Below are positions 17,424-26,076 of a DNA stretch of 64,000 nucleotides, in pieces. The notes beneath the pieces were generated by a model. The model did not search any database, was not told the DNA's origin, and saw only the letters and a program-made list of their open reading frames with translations. Position 1 is the stretch's first letter. Each line of letters begins with the position of its first letter. Source of the stretch: an uncultured Bacteroidales bacterium (GTDB lineage Bacteria > Bacteroidota > Bacteroidia > Bacteroidales > UBA932); the NCBI GenBank assembly GCA_934726455.1, contig CAKVDS010000001.1:1-64000 (forward strand), in the 5' to 3' direction. The position numbers and the translations under genes were made by a program.

Positions 17424-18052
17424 TTGTTCTTGTCCTTCTCTTCCTTGAGGGATTTCTCGATGGTGTTGGTGATGATGTCAATCGCCACCTTGTTGTGCCC
17501 TCCCTGCGGGATGATGATGTCGGCGTAGCGCTTGCTCGGCTCGATGAATTGGAGATACATCGGCTTTACTGTGCGCGAGTAGCGCTCTATCACCCAACGG
17601 ACGTCCTTGCCGCGCTCGGTTATGTCGCGGGCCATGACCCTCATCAGGCGGTCGTCGTCATCAGCATCCACAAAAATCTTCACGTCCATCTGCTTGCGCA
17701 GCTCTTCGCAGGTGAAGATAAGGATGCCTTCTATTATGATCACATCGCCGGGCTCTACTGCAACCGTCTCGGTCTTGGAGCGAGAGCAGGAGATATAAGA
17801 ATAGACAGGCTGTCTGACGCTTCTGCCTTTTTTCAGTTCTGCGAGCTGGGAGCACAGGAGTTCCCAGTCGATCGCATTGGGATGGTCGAAGTTGTAGACT
17901 CTCTTCTCTTCGTCTGTAAGATCGCTTGAATCTTTGTAGTAGGAGTCCTGCGGTATGACCACCACCTTCTCATTTTTGAGTTTCTCGGTGATGGCTTTTA
18001 CCACAGTGGTTTTGCCTGAGCCTGAGCCGCCGGCTATTCCGATCACGAGCAT
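17420..18052 (-). CDS. udk: Uridine kinase
   Basis: 210 residues, about the usual length. It phosphorylates uridine and cytidine to UMP and CMP in pyrimidine salvage. The Walker A motif GGSGSGKTT is at about 8-16. Other family marks are PQDSYYKD, NFDHPNAIDW, the GDVIIIEGILIF strand, KIFVDADDDDRLMRV and RDITERGKD. It starts 6 nt after the asnS stop and overlaps the TonB-like gene by 4 nt, so the three are an operon. The functional link between them is not obvious. Confidence 0.97.
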   Translation of the reverse strand: MLVIGIAGGSGSGKTTVVKAITEKLKNEKVVVIPQDSYYKDSSDLTDEEKRVYNFDHPNAIDWELLCSQLAELKKGRSVRQPVYSYISCSRSKTETVAVEPGDVIIIEGILIFTCEELRKQMDVKIFVDADDDDRLMRVMARDITERGKDVRWVIERYSRTVKPMYLQFIEPSKRYADIIIPQGGHNKVAIDIITNTIEKSLKEEKDKNK

Positions 18053-18058
18053 AGCCTA

Positions 18059-19459
18059 CTAGTATTCTGCGTTTTTAGGAGTGCGCGGGAACGGAATCAC
18101 ATCGCGGATGTTCGCCATTCCGGTGATGAAGAGCAAGAGTCTCTCGAATCCGAGTCCGAAGCCGCTGTGAGGGCAGCTTCCGAAGCGCCTGGTGTCGATG
18201 TACCACTCGAGGGTACGCCGGCTCATCTTAAGTTCGCTGATGCGGTTTTCGAGTTTCTGCAGGTCGGCTTCCCTTTCTGAACCACCGATGATCTCTCCGA
18301 TCTTAGGGAAGAGCACATCCATGGCGCGGACAGTCTTTCCATCCTCGTTCTGCTTCATATAGAAGGCCTTGATGTCTTTCGGATAGCCGGTGAGAATGAC
18401 CGGCTTGCCGAAGTGTTTCTCGACAAGGTATCTTTCGTGCTCGCTCTGGAGGTCGACGCCCCAATAGACAGGGTACTCGAACTTCACACCGTCCTTTACG
18501 GCCTGTTCGAGAATCTTGATGCCGTCGGTGTATTCGAGACGGACGAATTCTGTACTGATCACGCCTTTGAGCCTGTCGATGAGTTCCGGGTCGTAGCGGT
18601 CGTTGAGGAACTGGATGTCGTCGGCGCAGTTGTCAAGCGCATATTTGACAAGGTGCTTGATGAAATCTTCTGCGAGATCCATGTTGTCCTTGATGTCGTA
18701 GAAGGCCATTTCCGGCTCTATCATCCAGAATTCGGCAAGGTGACGTGGGGTGTTGGAGTTCTCGGCGCGGAAAGTCGGGCCGAAGGTGTAGATCTCTCCA
18801 AGCGCGGTGGCTCCAAGTTCGCCTTCGAGCTGTCCGCTCACGGTGAGGCTTGTCTGCTTGCCGAAGAAGTCTTTGGTGTAGTCCGGCTCGCCTTTCTTGT
18901 TTTTCGGGACATTGTTCAGATCCAGCGTGGTGACCTGGAACATCTGCCCTGCGCCTTCCGCATCCGCAGCTGTGATCAGCGGGGTGTTGAGGTATACGAA
19001 GCCTTTGGAGTGGAAGTAGTCATGAATGGCGAATGCCATCTGGCTTCTGAGGCGGAGGACAGCTCCAAACGTGTTGGTCCTCGGGCGCATGTGCGCAACG
19101 GTCCTCAGGTATTCGAGCGACGTGTCTTTCTTCTGGAGCGGGTAGCGCATAGGATCGCATTCCCCGTAGATGACGATTTTGTCTGCCTTTATCTCGACCG
19201 ACTGTCCGCTTCCTACGGACTCCACGAGTTTGCCTTCTACACCTATGCAGGCTCCGGTGCTGATTTTTGACAGCAGCGGCTCGGTCTCCGGGTTCTTGTC
19301 GACAACGATCTGCACATTCTTGATCGTGGACCCGTCATTAAGGGCTATGAAGGCTATCTCTTTGTTTCCTCTTTTTGTCCTTACCCATCCTTTTGCAAGG
19401 ACATCCTGACCGGCTGGCATAGTGAGCAGGTCTTTGACTTTGGTGCGAAGTAATTCCAT
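18059..19459 (-). CDS. asnS: Asparaginyl-tRNA synthetase
   Basis: 466 residues, full length; class IIb aminoacyl-tRNA synthetase that charges tRNA-Asn in the cytosol. An N-terminal OB-fold anticodon-binding domain (about 17-105) is followed by the catalytic core. Motif 2 reads FRAENSNTPRHLAEFWMIEPE, shown here as its key stretch only in part: FRAENSNTPRHLAEF. Motif 3 is GFGLGFERLLLFITG near the end, followed by IRDVIPFPRTP. The insert between them is as in bacterial AsnRS rather than AspRS. Just upstream on the same strand is the terminator of the exb operon (19484-19515), so asnS must have its own promoter in the short gap, though no clear TAnnTTTG box is seen there. Confidence 0.97.
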   Translation of the reverse strand: MELLRTKVKDLLTMPAGQDVLAKGWVRTKRGNKEIAFIALNDGSTIKNVQIVVDKNPETEPLLSKISTGACIGVEGKLVESVGSGQSVEIKADKIVIYGECDPMRYPLQKKDTSLEYLRTVAHMRPRTNTFGAVLRLRSQMAFAIHDYFHSKGFVYLNTPLITAADAEGAGQMFQVTTLDLNNVPKNKKGEPDYTKDFFGKQTSLTVSGQLEGELGATALGEIYTFGPTFRAENSNTPRHLAEFWMIEPEMAFYDIKDNMDLAEDFIKHLVKYALDNCADDIQFLNDRYDPELIDRLKGVISTEFVRLEYTDGIKILEQAVKDGVKFEYPVYWGVDLQSEHERYLVEKHFGKPVILTGYPKDIKAFYMKQNEDGKTVRAMDVLFPKIGEIIGGSEREADLQKLENRISELKMSRRTLEWYIDTRRFGSCPHSGFGLGFERLLLFITGMANIRDVIPFPRTPKNAEY

Positions 19460-19483
19460 CTTATCAGCTTCTGATTTATTTTT

Positions 19484-19515
19484 AAAAAAGCAGCCCTCGG
19501 TGAAGGGGGCTGCTT
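19484..19515 (-). terminator. Intrinsic terminator of the exb operon
   Basis: On the minus strand, AAGCAGCCC (19507-19515) pairs with GGGCTGCTT (19488-19496) across a 10-nt loop, followed by a run of six T (19484-19489 on the plus strand as A). It lies 20 nt downstream of the last exbD stop, so it ends the exb transcript. Confidence 0.85.
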
Positions 19516-19535
19516 CTATAGTCGGGCCGCAGGGA

Positions 19536-20003
19536 TTATTCTGACGGCTTTCTTGCAGAGTACATAATCCTCAGTGCGGAGCATCTTCTGAGCTCCTGCT
19601 TCACATCGGTTACGATACCCATTCTGACATCCTGATCCGCTCTGATGCTGATGGTCATGAACTGACGGTCAGCCTCGCTCTTGGAGTCACGCTCAGCAGC
19701 CACGAAGTCACGGATCTCGGCTGTAGTCTTGAAGGAGTCATTCAGCTGGATACGGGCTTCAGTACCATACTGGGCCTGAAGGGATCTGATAGGGGTTCCG
19801 ATATTGATATATGAGTTGAGGTCCTTTCTCACGAGTTTGGTGACTTCGGAAGCCTCAGGGATATTTACCATGACCTTGTTCTCGGTCTCACGCAGCTGCG
19901 TTGTGACCATGAAGAAGAACAAGAGCATGAAGACGATATCGGAGAGTGAACTTGATGCGATTGCGGGAACGTCTTTCTTTCCCTCTTTCTTGAACATTGA
20001 CAT
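19536..20003 (-). CDS. exbD: ExbD/TolR-type biopolymer transport protein
   Basis: 155 residues: N-terminal cytosolic tail, one membrane helix (about 18-42, LSDIVFMLLFFFMVTTQ, preceded by the typical PAIASSS) and a periplasmic domain. The Asp in SLSDIVFML is the proton-carrying residue expected in ExbD/TolR. It works with ExbB to use the proton gradient for TonB-driven outer-membrane uptake. Last of four genes, 13 nt after the first exbD; terminator at 19484-19515. Confidence 0.9.
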   Translation of the reverse strand: MSMFKKEGKKDVPAIASSSLSDIVFMLLFFFMVTTQLRETENKVMVNIPEASEVTKLVRKDLNSYINIGTPIRSLQAQYGTEARIQLNDSFKTTAEIRDFVAAERDSKSEADRQFMTISIRADQDVRMGIVTDVKQELRRCSALRIMYSARKPSE

Positions 20004-20016
20004 AGTTTATCCTCCT

Positions 20017-20598
20017 TTATCTTCTTTTACCAATATCCTTAGGCTCGGCCTCTGAAATGTTGGAAGGGATGGCCTTCTTCACAATATCCTGCTTCTCCTC
20101 ATCGAGAGCTATGAACTTGCATCCATAGTGGCTCTGGGAGAACTCATCACGGAGTTCGTTGACGGCTTTCATGAGCTCGTTCTGAACAGCGATATATGCG
20201 CGGTAACTGGTACCGCGGTCGTTCTGAAGGGAGATGACTCCCTTTGAAACAGGATATGCTCCGAGTCCCTCGATTTCCTTGACTTCCTTCTCCGGGAGAG
20301 AAGGGTCGTTCAGAGGGTTGGTCAAGAAGTTCTTGACCTTATCCTTGACCTGACTCACATCAAGAACGTCACCTCCGGCAAAAATCCTATCCGCAGAGTT
20401 GATCCTCACAACGATGATGTTGCGGCGGTTCACCTTCTGATCCTGTGCCTTCTGGTTCTCAGCCGGCATAGGAGGCAGACGACGTGCCAGACCTGTCTGT
20501 GTGCCCATGGTTGTAGTCATGAGGAAGTAGCACAGGAGCAGGAAGGCTATGTCCGCGGTAGAACTTGAATTGATTGCAGGTGTTTTCTTGCTGGACAT
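20017..20598 (-). CDS. exbD: ExbD/TolR-type biopolymer transport protein
   Basis: 193 residues, same fold as its neighbour but with a longer periplasmic part. The helix is STADIAFLLLCYFLMTT (about 12-32) with the conserved Asp. Residues 60-120 add a charged insert that includes a DVSQVKDKVKNFL stretch. Two distinct ExbD proteins with one ExbB is a common Bacteroidetes arrangement and may form a heterodimer. It is preceded by the 144-residue membrane protein (5-nt gap). Confidence 0.9.
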   Translation of the reverse strand: MSSKKTPAINSSSTADIAFLLLCYFLMTTTMGTQTGLARRLPPMPAENQKAQDQKVNRRNIIVVRINSADRIFAGGDVLDVSQVKDKVKNFLTNPLNDPSLPEKEVKEIEGLGAYPVSKGVISLQNDRGTSYRAYIAVQNELMKAVNELRDEFSQSHYGCKFIALDEEKQDIVKKAIPSNISEAEPKDIGKRR

Positions 20599-20603
20599 AA
20601 TGA

Positions 20604-21038
20604 TTATTTCCTATTGTTGATAGCCAGACGGATCTCACCGGCGATGATGGCCACGATGGCGGCTGCACCTGCGAAATACGTGAGGTTGAGCATGGTATCA
20701 GTAAGCTTGAGCGTGGAGACGGAATCCATCCCCTCCCTGCCGAATGCAGGGTGTGCAGGTGCCAGGAAATACGCTATGAGGACAACCACAGCGATGACTG
20801 CCAATGCGATGCCACCCTTGATGAGGGCCTTCGGATTGGCTTTCACGCTCATGATGCCGCCCAATACGACCCAGGACACGAGTCCGAGGCCGATCATGGC
20901 GTATGCCCAGTAGATCAGCACATCAGTAGCGCGCCCGTCATTGGTCGTGAAGCCTGCGGAGAAGCCCCAGACGATGAGAGCTGCACTGATGACGATGAGA
21001 GCCACCATGCACCATTTGAACAATTTATTGAGTTTCAT
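20604..21038 (-). CDS. Conserved four-helix membrane protein in the exb operon
   Basis: 144 residues with four predicted membrane helices (about 10-30, 45-68, 76-94, 118-138) and a short extracytoplasmic loop rich in polar residues. I recall similar proteins sitting between ExbB and ExbD in many Bacteroidetes, but no function is known to me. Its gene is 18 nt downstream of exbB and 5 nt upstream of exbD, so it probably belongs to the same motor complex. Confidence 0.7.
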   Translation of the reverse strand: MKLNKLFKWCMVALIVISAALIVWGFSAGFTTNDGRATDVLIYWAYAMIGLGLVSWVVLGGIMSVKANPKALIKGGIALAVIAVVVLIAYFLAPAHPAFGREGMDSVSTLKLTDTMLNLTYFAGAAAIVAIIAGEIRLAINNRK

Positions 21039-21056
21039 GATTGTCTGTTTGCAAAA

Positions 21057-21830
21057 TTATTTCTTCTGAGAGTATTTCGTGAGTACATCCACGAGTGAGA
21101 TTGAAGAATCCTCCATGTCGATGGTGATGTTGTCAATCTTGGAAAGGATGTAGTTGTAGAATACCTGAAGAATCATCGCGACGATCAAACCGCCTACAGT
21201 AGTGATAAGGGCGACTTTCATACCTCCGGCGACAACGTTAGGTGAAATGTCACCGGCAGCCTGGATGGCATCGAAGGCCTCGATCATACCGATAACGGTT
21301 CCGAGGAATCCGAGAGAAGGTGCGAGGGCGATGAAGAGGGAGATCCATGAAAGTCCGTTCTCCATCTCGCTCATCTGTACTGAACCGTAAGAAACAACGG
21401 TCTTCTCAACCACGTCAACTCCCTGATCATAGTGGAGGAGACCCTGATAGAAGATGCTGGCTACAGGTCCGCGGGTGTTGCGGCAAACGTCCTTTGCAGC
21501 CTCGATGCCTCCATTTGCAAGGGCCTTCTCTACATCAGCAAGAAGCTTCTTGGTGTTGGTCTTTGAGAATGTGAGGTAAAGGATACGCTCGATAGAGAGA
21601 GCAAGTCCGAGAATAAGGCAGAGGATGATCAGAGACATGAACTCAGGACCACCTTCGATGAATTTGGTCTTGAGGGCCTGGTGAAGCGGAACCTCTGGCT
21701 GGGCGGCGGTGAGGTCAGCAAGGCTGGTAACCTCGGAAGCCGCAGGGGCTGAATCCTCCTGAGCGGAAGCTACATCGGCAGAGAAAGCCATCAGGCCGGC
21801 AACTGCCAAAAACATGAAAAACTTTTTCAT
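21057..21830 (-). CDS. exbB: ExbB/TolQ/MotA-type proton channel
   Basis: 257 residues. An N-terminal signal-like segment (1-23, ending ASAQ) precedes a short periplasmic stretch and three helices (about 58-82, 160-182, 197-225), the pattern of ExbB with an extended N-terminus. Typical motifs are GPVASIFYQGLL, LSWISLFIALAPSLGFLGTVIGM and KVALITTVGGLIVAM. It forms the stator-like channel that powers ExbD and TonB. First gene of a four-gene operon. No clear TAnnTTTG box is seen in the AT-rich 90 bp upstream. Confidence 0.93.
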   Translation of the reverse strand: MKKFFMFLAVAGLMAFSADVASAQEDSAPAASEVTSLADLTAAQPEVPLHQALKTKFIEGGPEFMSLIILCLILGLALSIERILYLTFSKTNTKKLLADVEKALANGGIEAAKDVCRNTRGPVASIFYQGLLHYDQGVDVVEKTVVSYGSVQMSEMENGLSWISLFIALAPSLGFLGTVIGMIEAFDAIQAAGDISPNVVAGGMKVALITTVGGLIVAMILQVFYNYILSKIDNITIDMEDSSISLVDVLTKYSQKK

Positions 21831-21920
21831 AATGAACTTTAATAATGTATTAGTTGTAATAATTATTTACAAGCGTCTAAAATCAGCGCAATTTAGCAAT
21901 TAAATTTCATTATTCAATAC

Positions 21921-22985
21921 TTATTTTGAGATTTCGCCTTTCAGATTCCTCTCCAGAAGCTCTTTGACCTTGTTGTTGTCATCGTAACTCCCCATGAGAT
22001 AGAAAAGTTTCCCGAGGGCGCTTTCCGTCGTGCTGTCATGTCCGGAGACGACGCCGGCATCCTTGAGATGGCGTCCCGTGGCGTAGATATCCATGTTGAC
22101 ATCCCCGCTGAGGCACTGGGTGACGTTGAGCAGTATTTTGCCCATCCTGCCGGCTTCACGGATTATCTCGATGAACCAGTCTTTGGATATGGCGTTGCCC
22201 GCCCCGTAGGTCTCAAGTATCACCGCTCTGGTGCCGCTGCCGAGAAGGATGTCCCGTACGGCCTGCTCCGTGATGCCCGGGTGTATCTTGAGGATTGAGA
22301 CCCTGGTGTCGAGCCCGGTATGTATCGAGAATGCTTTATGGCCGCCTTGCGGGTAGTGGATGTAACTGCTGTTGTATTTGATGCTGATGCCCGCTGTTGC
22401 GAGCGGCGGGTAGTTCGGTGAACTGAACGCATCGAATCCGGTGGCGTTGATCTTGGTGCTGCGGTTGCCTCGCAAGAGCTTGGAGTTGAAGTATATGCAC
22501 ACTTCCGGGACGGTCGCCCGGCCCTGAAGATCCCGGGATGTGGCAATCTCTACGGCTGAGATGAGGTTCTCTTTGCCGTCGGTGCGCGGCTGTCCTACCG
22601 GCAGCTGGCTTCCGGTGAAGATGACCGGCTTGTCCAGATTGTCAAGCATGAAACTCAGCGCCGATGCGCTGTAGGCCATGGTGTCAGTGCCGTGCAGGAT
22701 GACAAAACCGAGGTATTCATCGTATTTCTCAAGAATCAGGTTGGCGAGCGACTGCCAGAGCGACGGCTCGACATCCGAGGAGTCTATGAGAGGGGAGAAA
22801 CTGTACGTGTCGATGTCCAGGCCGAATTTGCGCAGTTCCGGGACTTCTTCCATCAGGGCGTTGAAGTCAAAAGGCTTGAGGGTCCCGTCTGCGGGATCTT
22901 CCTTCATGCCGATGGTCCCGCCGGTGTATATGAGCAGTACGGCGGACCTGCGCGGCTTTGTTTTTTTGAAGAGATTGAAGATCAT
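21921..22985 (-). CDS. ansA: Type I L-asparaginase
   Basis: 354 residues. Hydrolyses asparagine to aspartate and ammonia. The nucleophile motif is IYTGGTIGMKED (19-30), with the first Thr of TGGTIG as the likely nucleophile. The second active-site motif is HGTDTMAYSASALS (about 99-112). The KPVIFTGSQLPVG segment and STTESALGKLFYLMG near the end fit the cytosolic AnsA-type enzyme; there is no signal peptide. It overlaps the TatD-family gene by 4 nt, making the operon dprA, tatD-like, ansA. Confidence 0.95.
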   Translation of the reverse strand: MIFNLFKKTKPRRSAVLLIYTGGTIGMKEDPADGTLKPFDFNALMEEVPELRKFGLDIDTYSFSPLIDSSDVEPSLWQSLANLILEKYDEYLGFVILHGTDTMAYSASALSFMLDNLDKPVIFTGSQLPVGQPRTDGKENLISAVEIATSRDLQGRATVPEVCIYFNSKLLRGNRSTKINATGFDAFSSPNYPPLATAGISIKYNSSYIHYPQGGHKAFSIHTGLDTRVSILKIHPGITEQAVRDILLGSGTRAVILETYGAGNAISKDWFIEIIREAGRMGKILLNVTQCLSGDVNMDIYATGRHLKDAGVVSGHDSTTESALGKLFYLMGSYDDNNKVKELLERNLKGEISK

Positions 22986-23749
22986 ATCGCGAAAAGTTTT
23001 TTGGCGTTTGATGTGGTGACGGCGGCCACTTCTTCTGTTGAGATGCCCTTGCGTTCGGCTATGAACCCTGCAATCAGCGGCAGGAAAGCGCTCTCGTTGC
23101 GCTCGCCCCGGTGCGGGACGGGCGTGAGGTATGGAGCATCGGTCTCCAGGAGGATGCGCTCAAGGGGTATCTTGCTGATGTCTTCTCCGATCTTGGATTT
23201 CTTGAAGGTGACGACTCCGCCGATCCCCACATACCAGTCTCCGAACCGTGCGAGCCTTTCGAAAGTCTCGACGCTTCCGCCGAAAGCGTGGAGGTTGCCC
23301 CTCAGGTGCAGATGGCGGCAGTCTTCCATAATGGAGAAAAAATCCTCTGTGGCATCTCTCAAGTGGATATTGACCGGCATGTCCCACTCCGAAGCGAGTT
23401 CCAGTTGTGTGCGGAAAGCTTCTTTCTGCTCCTCCTTGAACTCTGTGCTGAAGTGGTAGTCGAGGCCGATCTCGCCGATGGCCACCGGGCCTCTGCCCTT
23501 CCATTGCATGAGGGCATCGATCTCGTCCCGCCAATTCTTGTCCACCGAACCGGGGTATAGCCCGAGCATATTATATAAGAGACCGGGATGTCTTGCGGTG
23601 AGTTCGTACATCGCCGGCCTTTCTTTGGAGTCAATATCGGCCTGGATCATGGCTGTGACCCCTGCCTGAACGGCTCTGAGGATCACCTCCTCTTCGCATC
23701 CGAGGAAGGCCCTGTCGGAGATGTGCGTATGAGTGTCGATGAATTCCAT
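22982..23749 (-). CDS. TatD-family metal-dependent hydrolase
   Basis: 255 residues from ATG 23749. The longer frame to 23836 runs into dprA and lacks the family start, so I reject it. MEFIDTHTHISD carries the first metal ligands (HxH), with Glu in AIGEIGLDYH, His in NIHLRDA, HAFGG and the last Asp in LLETDAPYLTP. Family members are DNases or D-aminoacyl-type hydrolases working on single-stranded DNA ends. 11 nt after the dprA stop. Confidence 0.93.
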   Translation of the reverse strand: MEFIDTHTHISDRAFLGCEEEVILRAVQAGVTAMIQADIDSKERPAMYELTARHPGLLYNMLGLYPGSVDKNWRDEIDALMQWKGRGPVAIGEIGLDYHFSTEFKEEQKEAFRTQLELASEWDMPVNIHLRDATEDFFSIMEDCRHLHLRGNLHAFGGSVETFERLARFGDWYVGIGGVVTFKKSKIGEDISKIPLERILLETDAPYLTPVPHRGERNESAFLPLIAGFIAERKGISTEEVAAVTTSNAKKLFAI

Positions 23750-23755
23750 ACGCTG

Positions 23756-23763
23756 CAAAATTA
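23756..23763 (-). promoter_or_regulatory. Possible internal -7 box before the TatD-family gene
   Basis: TAATTTTG on the minus strand fits TAnnTTTG, overlaps the dprA stop region and lies 6 nt from the ATG at 23749. It could give the tatD-like and ansA genes their own near-leaderless transcript. With only a single box matched, chance is possible. Confidence 0.3.
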
Positions 23764-24912
23764 AGCAAAATTGGCGTTTATGCTGCACCTCTGAAGCACA
23801 TCTGTGCATATAAAGCCTTCGCTTTCCAACAGACATACCGCTCTGGAAGCGGCCGGATAGTCAAGAGAGAGTTTTTCGGCAATCCGGCTGACCGGGATTC
23901 CGCGTTCTGATCTTATGACAGCGAGGACTTTGAGCAGGGTCTGTATCTGTCCGGTGTCAGGCCTGTCTGCGAATCTTCTCCGCAGAATATCTTCAGCCTT
24001 GGGAGCGGTCCTTGAGGTCTGGTCTCCGAGCCCGCAGGCTTCCAGCAGGGAAGCGGGGCCGGTGCAGGCTTCCGCGACTTTTTCGGCGATGAGGGCGTTG
24101 CATCCGGCGGACCTCGGGTCGTCGAGCCTCCCCGGAATGGCAAGTACTGTCCTGCCGTACCCTGCGGCGAGGCGGGCTGTCATCATCCCGCCGCCTTTGC
24201 ATCTGGATTCAACGAGGAGAGTCGCCGCTGAAAGTCCGGCGATGATGCGGTTGCGCCGCAGAAAGTTGTAGGGCATCGGTATTGTTCCCGGCGGATAATC
24301 GGTGACGATGGCGCCTCCGGCATTTATGATCTTCTCTGCGGCTGTCGTGTGCCTTGGCGGGTAAATCCTTTCTATCCCAGTGGGGATGACCGCGAGGGTG
24401 GGCAGCCCGCATGCGAGGGCGGCCAAGTGGGCGGTGATGTCGATGCCGAATGCCAGTCCGCTGACAATCAATGGTTTCGGTGATGCGTCTGACAGCCCTC
24501 TCACGAGTTTTACGCACCAGTCGTGTCCGTAGCTGTCCATGTCTCTTGTCCCTACTATCGACAATGGTCCGGGATTCAGGAGCACAGACGGATCTCCCCG
24601 GACATAAAGCAGCAGGGGAGCATCAGGACACTCGCGCAAAAGCGGCGGGTATGCGCCGGTGTCGAAAATACTGATGAATCTTATACCTTGTGCGGAAAGG
24701 TCGAGATATTCTTTGTATGCCGCTTCGAGGGTGGCTTCAGTGCCGAGATGGTTCCACGGTCCGAAAAGTCCGGACAGCTCCTTGTCCGGGAGAGAAAAAA
24801 CCTCTTCCGCGGAACTGAAATTCTCAACTATCTGTGCTGCTATGCGCGGCCGGTTGCCGAGCGTGGCGTTGAGCGCTATCGCGCCCGCATGCCTGAGATG
24901 TTCTTTGTCCAT
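23761..24912 (-). CDS. dprA: DNA-processing protein DprA
   Basis: 383 residues. Binds incoming single-stranded DNA and loads RecA during natural transformation. A helical N-terminal part is followed by the Rossmann-like core with SIVGTRDMDSYG, the VSGLAFGIDITAH motif, GIERIYPP and FLRRNRIIAGLS. The C-terminal 60 residues form a winged-helix (GIPVSRIAEKLSLDYPAASRAVCLLE, key part SRIAEKLSLDYPAASRA). It starts the operon with the tatD-like and ansA genes. TATCTTTG at 24935-24942 (minus) fits a -7 box, 22 nt from the ATG. Confidence 0.95.
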   Translation of the reverse strand: MDKEHLRHAGAIALNATLGNRPRIAAQIVENFSSAEEVFSLPDKELSGLFGPWNHLGTEATLEAAYKEYLDLSAQGIRFISIFDTGAYPPLLRECPDAPLLLYVRGDPSVLLNPGPLSIVGTRDMDSYGHDWCVKLVRGLSDASPKPLIVSGLAFGIDITAHLAALACGLPTLAVIPTGIERIYPPRHTTAAEKIINAGGAIVTDYPPGTIPMPYNFLRRNRIIAGLSAATLLVESRCKGGGMMTARLAAGYGRTVLAIPGRLDDPRSAGCNALIAEKVAEACTGPASLLEACGLGDQTSRTAPKAEDILRRRFADRPDTGQIQTLLKVLAVIRSERGIPVSRIAEKLSLDYPAASRAVCLLESEGFICTDVLQRCSINANFA

Positions 24913-24934
24913 TTCTCATAATTCAAGTCTTGGA

Positions 24935-24942
24935 CAAAGATA
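24935..24942 (-). promoter_or_regulatory. -7 promoter box for dprA
   Basis: TATCTTTG on the minus strand matches TAnnTTTG, 22 nt upstream of the dprA ATG. This places the start of the dprA transcript between queA and dprA. Confidence 0.5.
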
Positions 24943-24952
24943 AGCAATCTTT

Positions 24953-26023
24953 TTATATGATCAGCATGGCATCCCCGTAGGGGCCGAATTTATAGCCTTC
25001 TTCCAAGGCGACCTTGTAGGCGTTCATCACCTTTTCGAAGCCTCCGAATGCTGCGACTGTCATCAGCATGGTGGATTCCGGGAGGTGGAAATTGGAGACT
25101 ATGGCGTCCGGAACGGAGAAATTGTAAGGCGGGAATATGAACTTGTTGGTCCAGCTGTCTGCCGGTCTGACCTCATTTTCTGTCGTGACATTGGTCTCCA
25201 GCGCCCGGATGACAGTGACCCCTACGGCGCATATCTTGTGCCCGGCTCTCTTTGTGGAGTTGATCTGTTCTGCCGCCTCTTCGCTGATTATGAACCGTTC
25301 CCCGTCCATCTTGTGTTTGGAAAGGTCTTCGACATCGACCGTGCGGAAGTGTCCGATGCCCATGTGCACCGTGATGAATGTCTTGTCGATGTCTTTCAGT
25401 ATCATCCTGCTGAAAAGCTCCCTGCTGAAATGCAGGCCGGCGGCCGGTGCGGAGACGGCACCTTCGTGTGCTGCGAAGATGGTCTGGAATTCCTCGGCGT
25501 CCTTCTCGTCCGGGTTTTCCTTGACCCACTCCGGCACAGGGGTTTTGCCCAGGCTGAACAAGGCTTCCTTGAACTCTTCGTACGGACCGTCATAGAGGAA
25601 CCTGAGGGTTCTTCCCCGGGAGGTCGTGTTGTCTATCACTTCGGCGACCATGCTGTCGTCGTCACCGAAATAGAGTTTGTTGCCTATACGGATCTTGCGG
25701 GCCGGATCCACTATGACATCCCACAGCCTCTGCTCCCTGTTGAGTTCGCGCAGCAGGAACACCATGATGTCGGCGCCTGTCTTTTCTTTCTTGCCCAAAA
25801 GCTTGGCCGGGAAGACCTTGGTGTCGTTGAGCACAAAGCGGTCGCCCTTGCCGAAGTATTCTATGATGTCCTTGAACCTGCGGTGTTCTATTTCTCCGCT
25901 GTCCTTGTGGAGCACCATCAGGCGGCATTCGTCCCGCCACTGGATGTGTCCGTTGACTTCCGGCATCAGCTCTGTGGCTATGCTTTCCTTGGGCAGGTCG
26001 AAATTGAATTGTGAGAGTTTCAT
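24953..26023 (-). CDS. queA: tRNA queuosine ribosyltransferase-isomerase QueA
   Basis: 356 residues from ATG 26023 (MKLSQFNFDLPKESIA); the frame upstream to 26290 overlaps the NUDIX gene and is not QueA-like. The enzyme moves the ribosyl part of S-adenosylmethionine onto preQ1 in tRNA to form epoxyqueuosine. Typical motifs: DYVLNDTKV-like FVLNDTKVFPAKLLG, AGLHFSRELF, HMGIGHFRTV and NFHLPESTMLMTVAAFGG. Full length. 53 nt downstream of the NUDIX gene, on the same strand. Confidence 0.96.
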   Translation of the reverse strand: MKLSQFNFDLPKESIATELMPEVNGHIQWRDECRLMVLHKDSGEIEHRRFKDIIEYFGKGDRFVLNDTKVFPAKLLGKKEKTGADIMVFLLRELNREQRLWDVIVDPARKIRIGNKLYFGDDDSMVAEVIDNTTSRGRTLRFLYDGPYEEFKEALFSLGKTPVPEWVKENPDEKDAEEFQTIFAAHEGAVSAPAAGLHFSRELFSRMILKDIDKTFITVHMGIGHFRTVDVEDLSKHKMDGERFIISEEAAEQINSTKRAGHKICAVGVTVIRALETNVTTENEVRPADSWTNKFIFPPYNFSVPDAIVSNFHLPESTMLMTVAAFGGFEKVMNAYKVALEEGYKFGPYGDAMLII

Positions 26024-26076
26024 GTCTGATCCGTAATTGTATACTGATTCTATACGGACAAACCGGACAAAAAGTT

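Noticed and set aside
18413..19270. Long plus-strand ORF opposite asnS
   Set aside because: It is antisense to a clear asnS gene, has no family pattern and reflects codon bias.
21831..21920. Promoter for the exbB operon in the AT-rich gap
   Set aside because: TAAATTGC-like sequence only partly fits TAnnTTTG; not strong enough to list.
23750..23836. N-terminal extension of the TatD-family protein
   Set aside because: It overlaps dprA and precedes the metal-binding start MEFIDTHTH.
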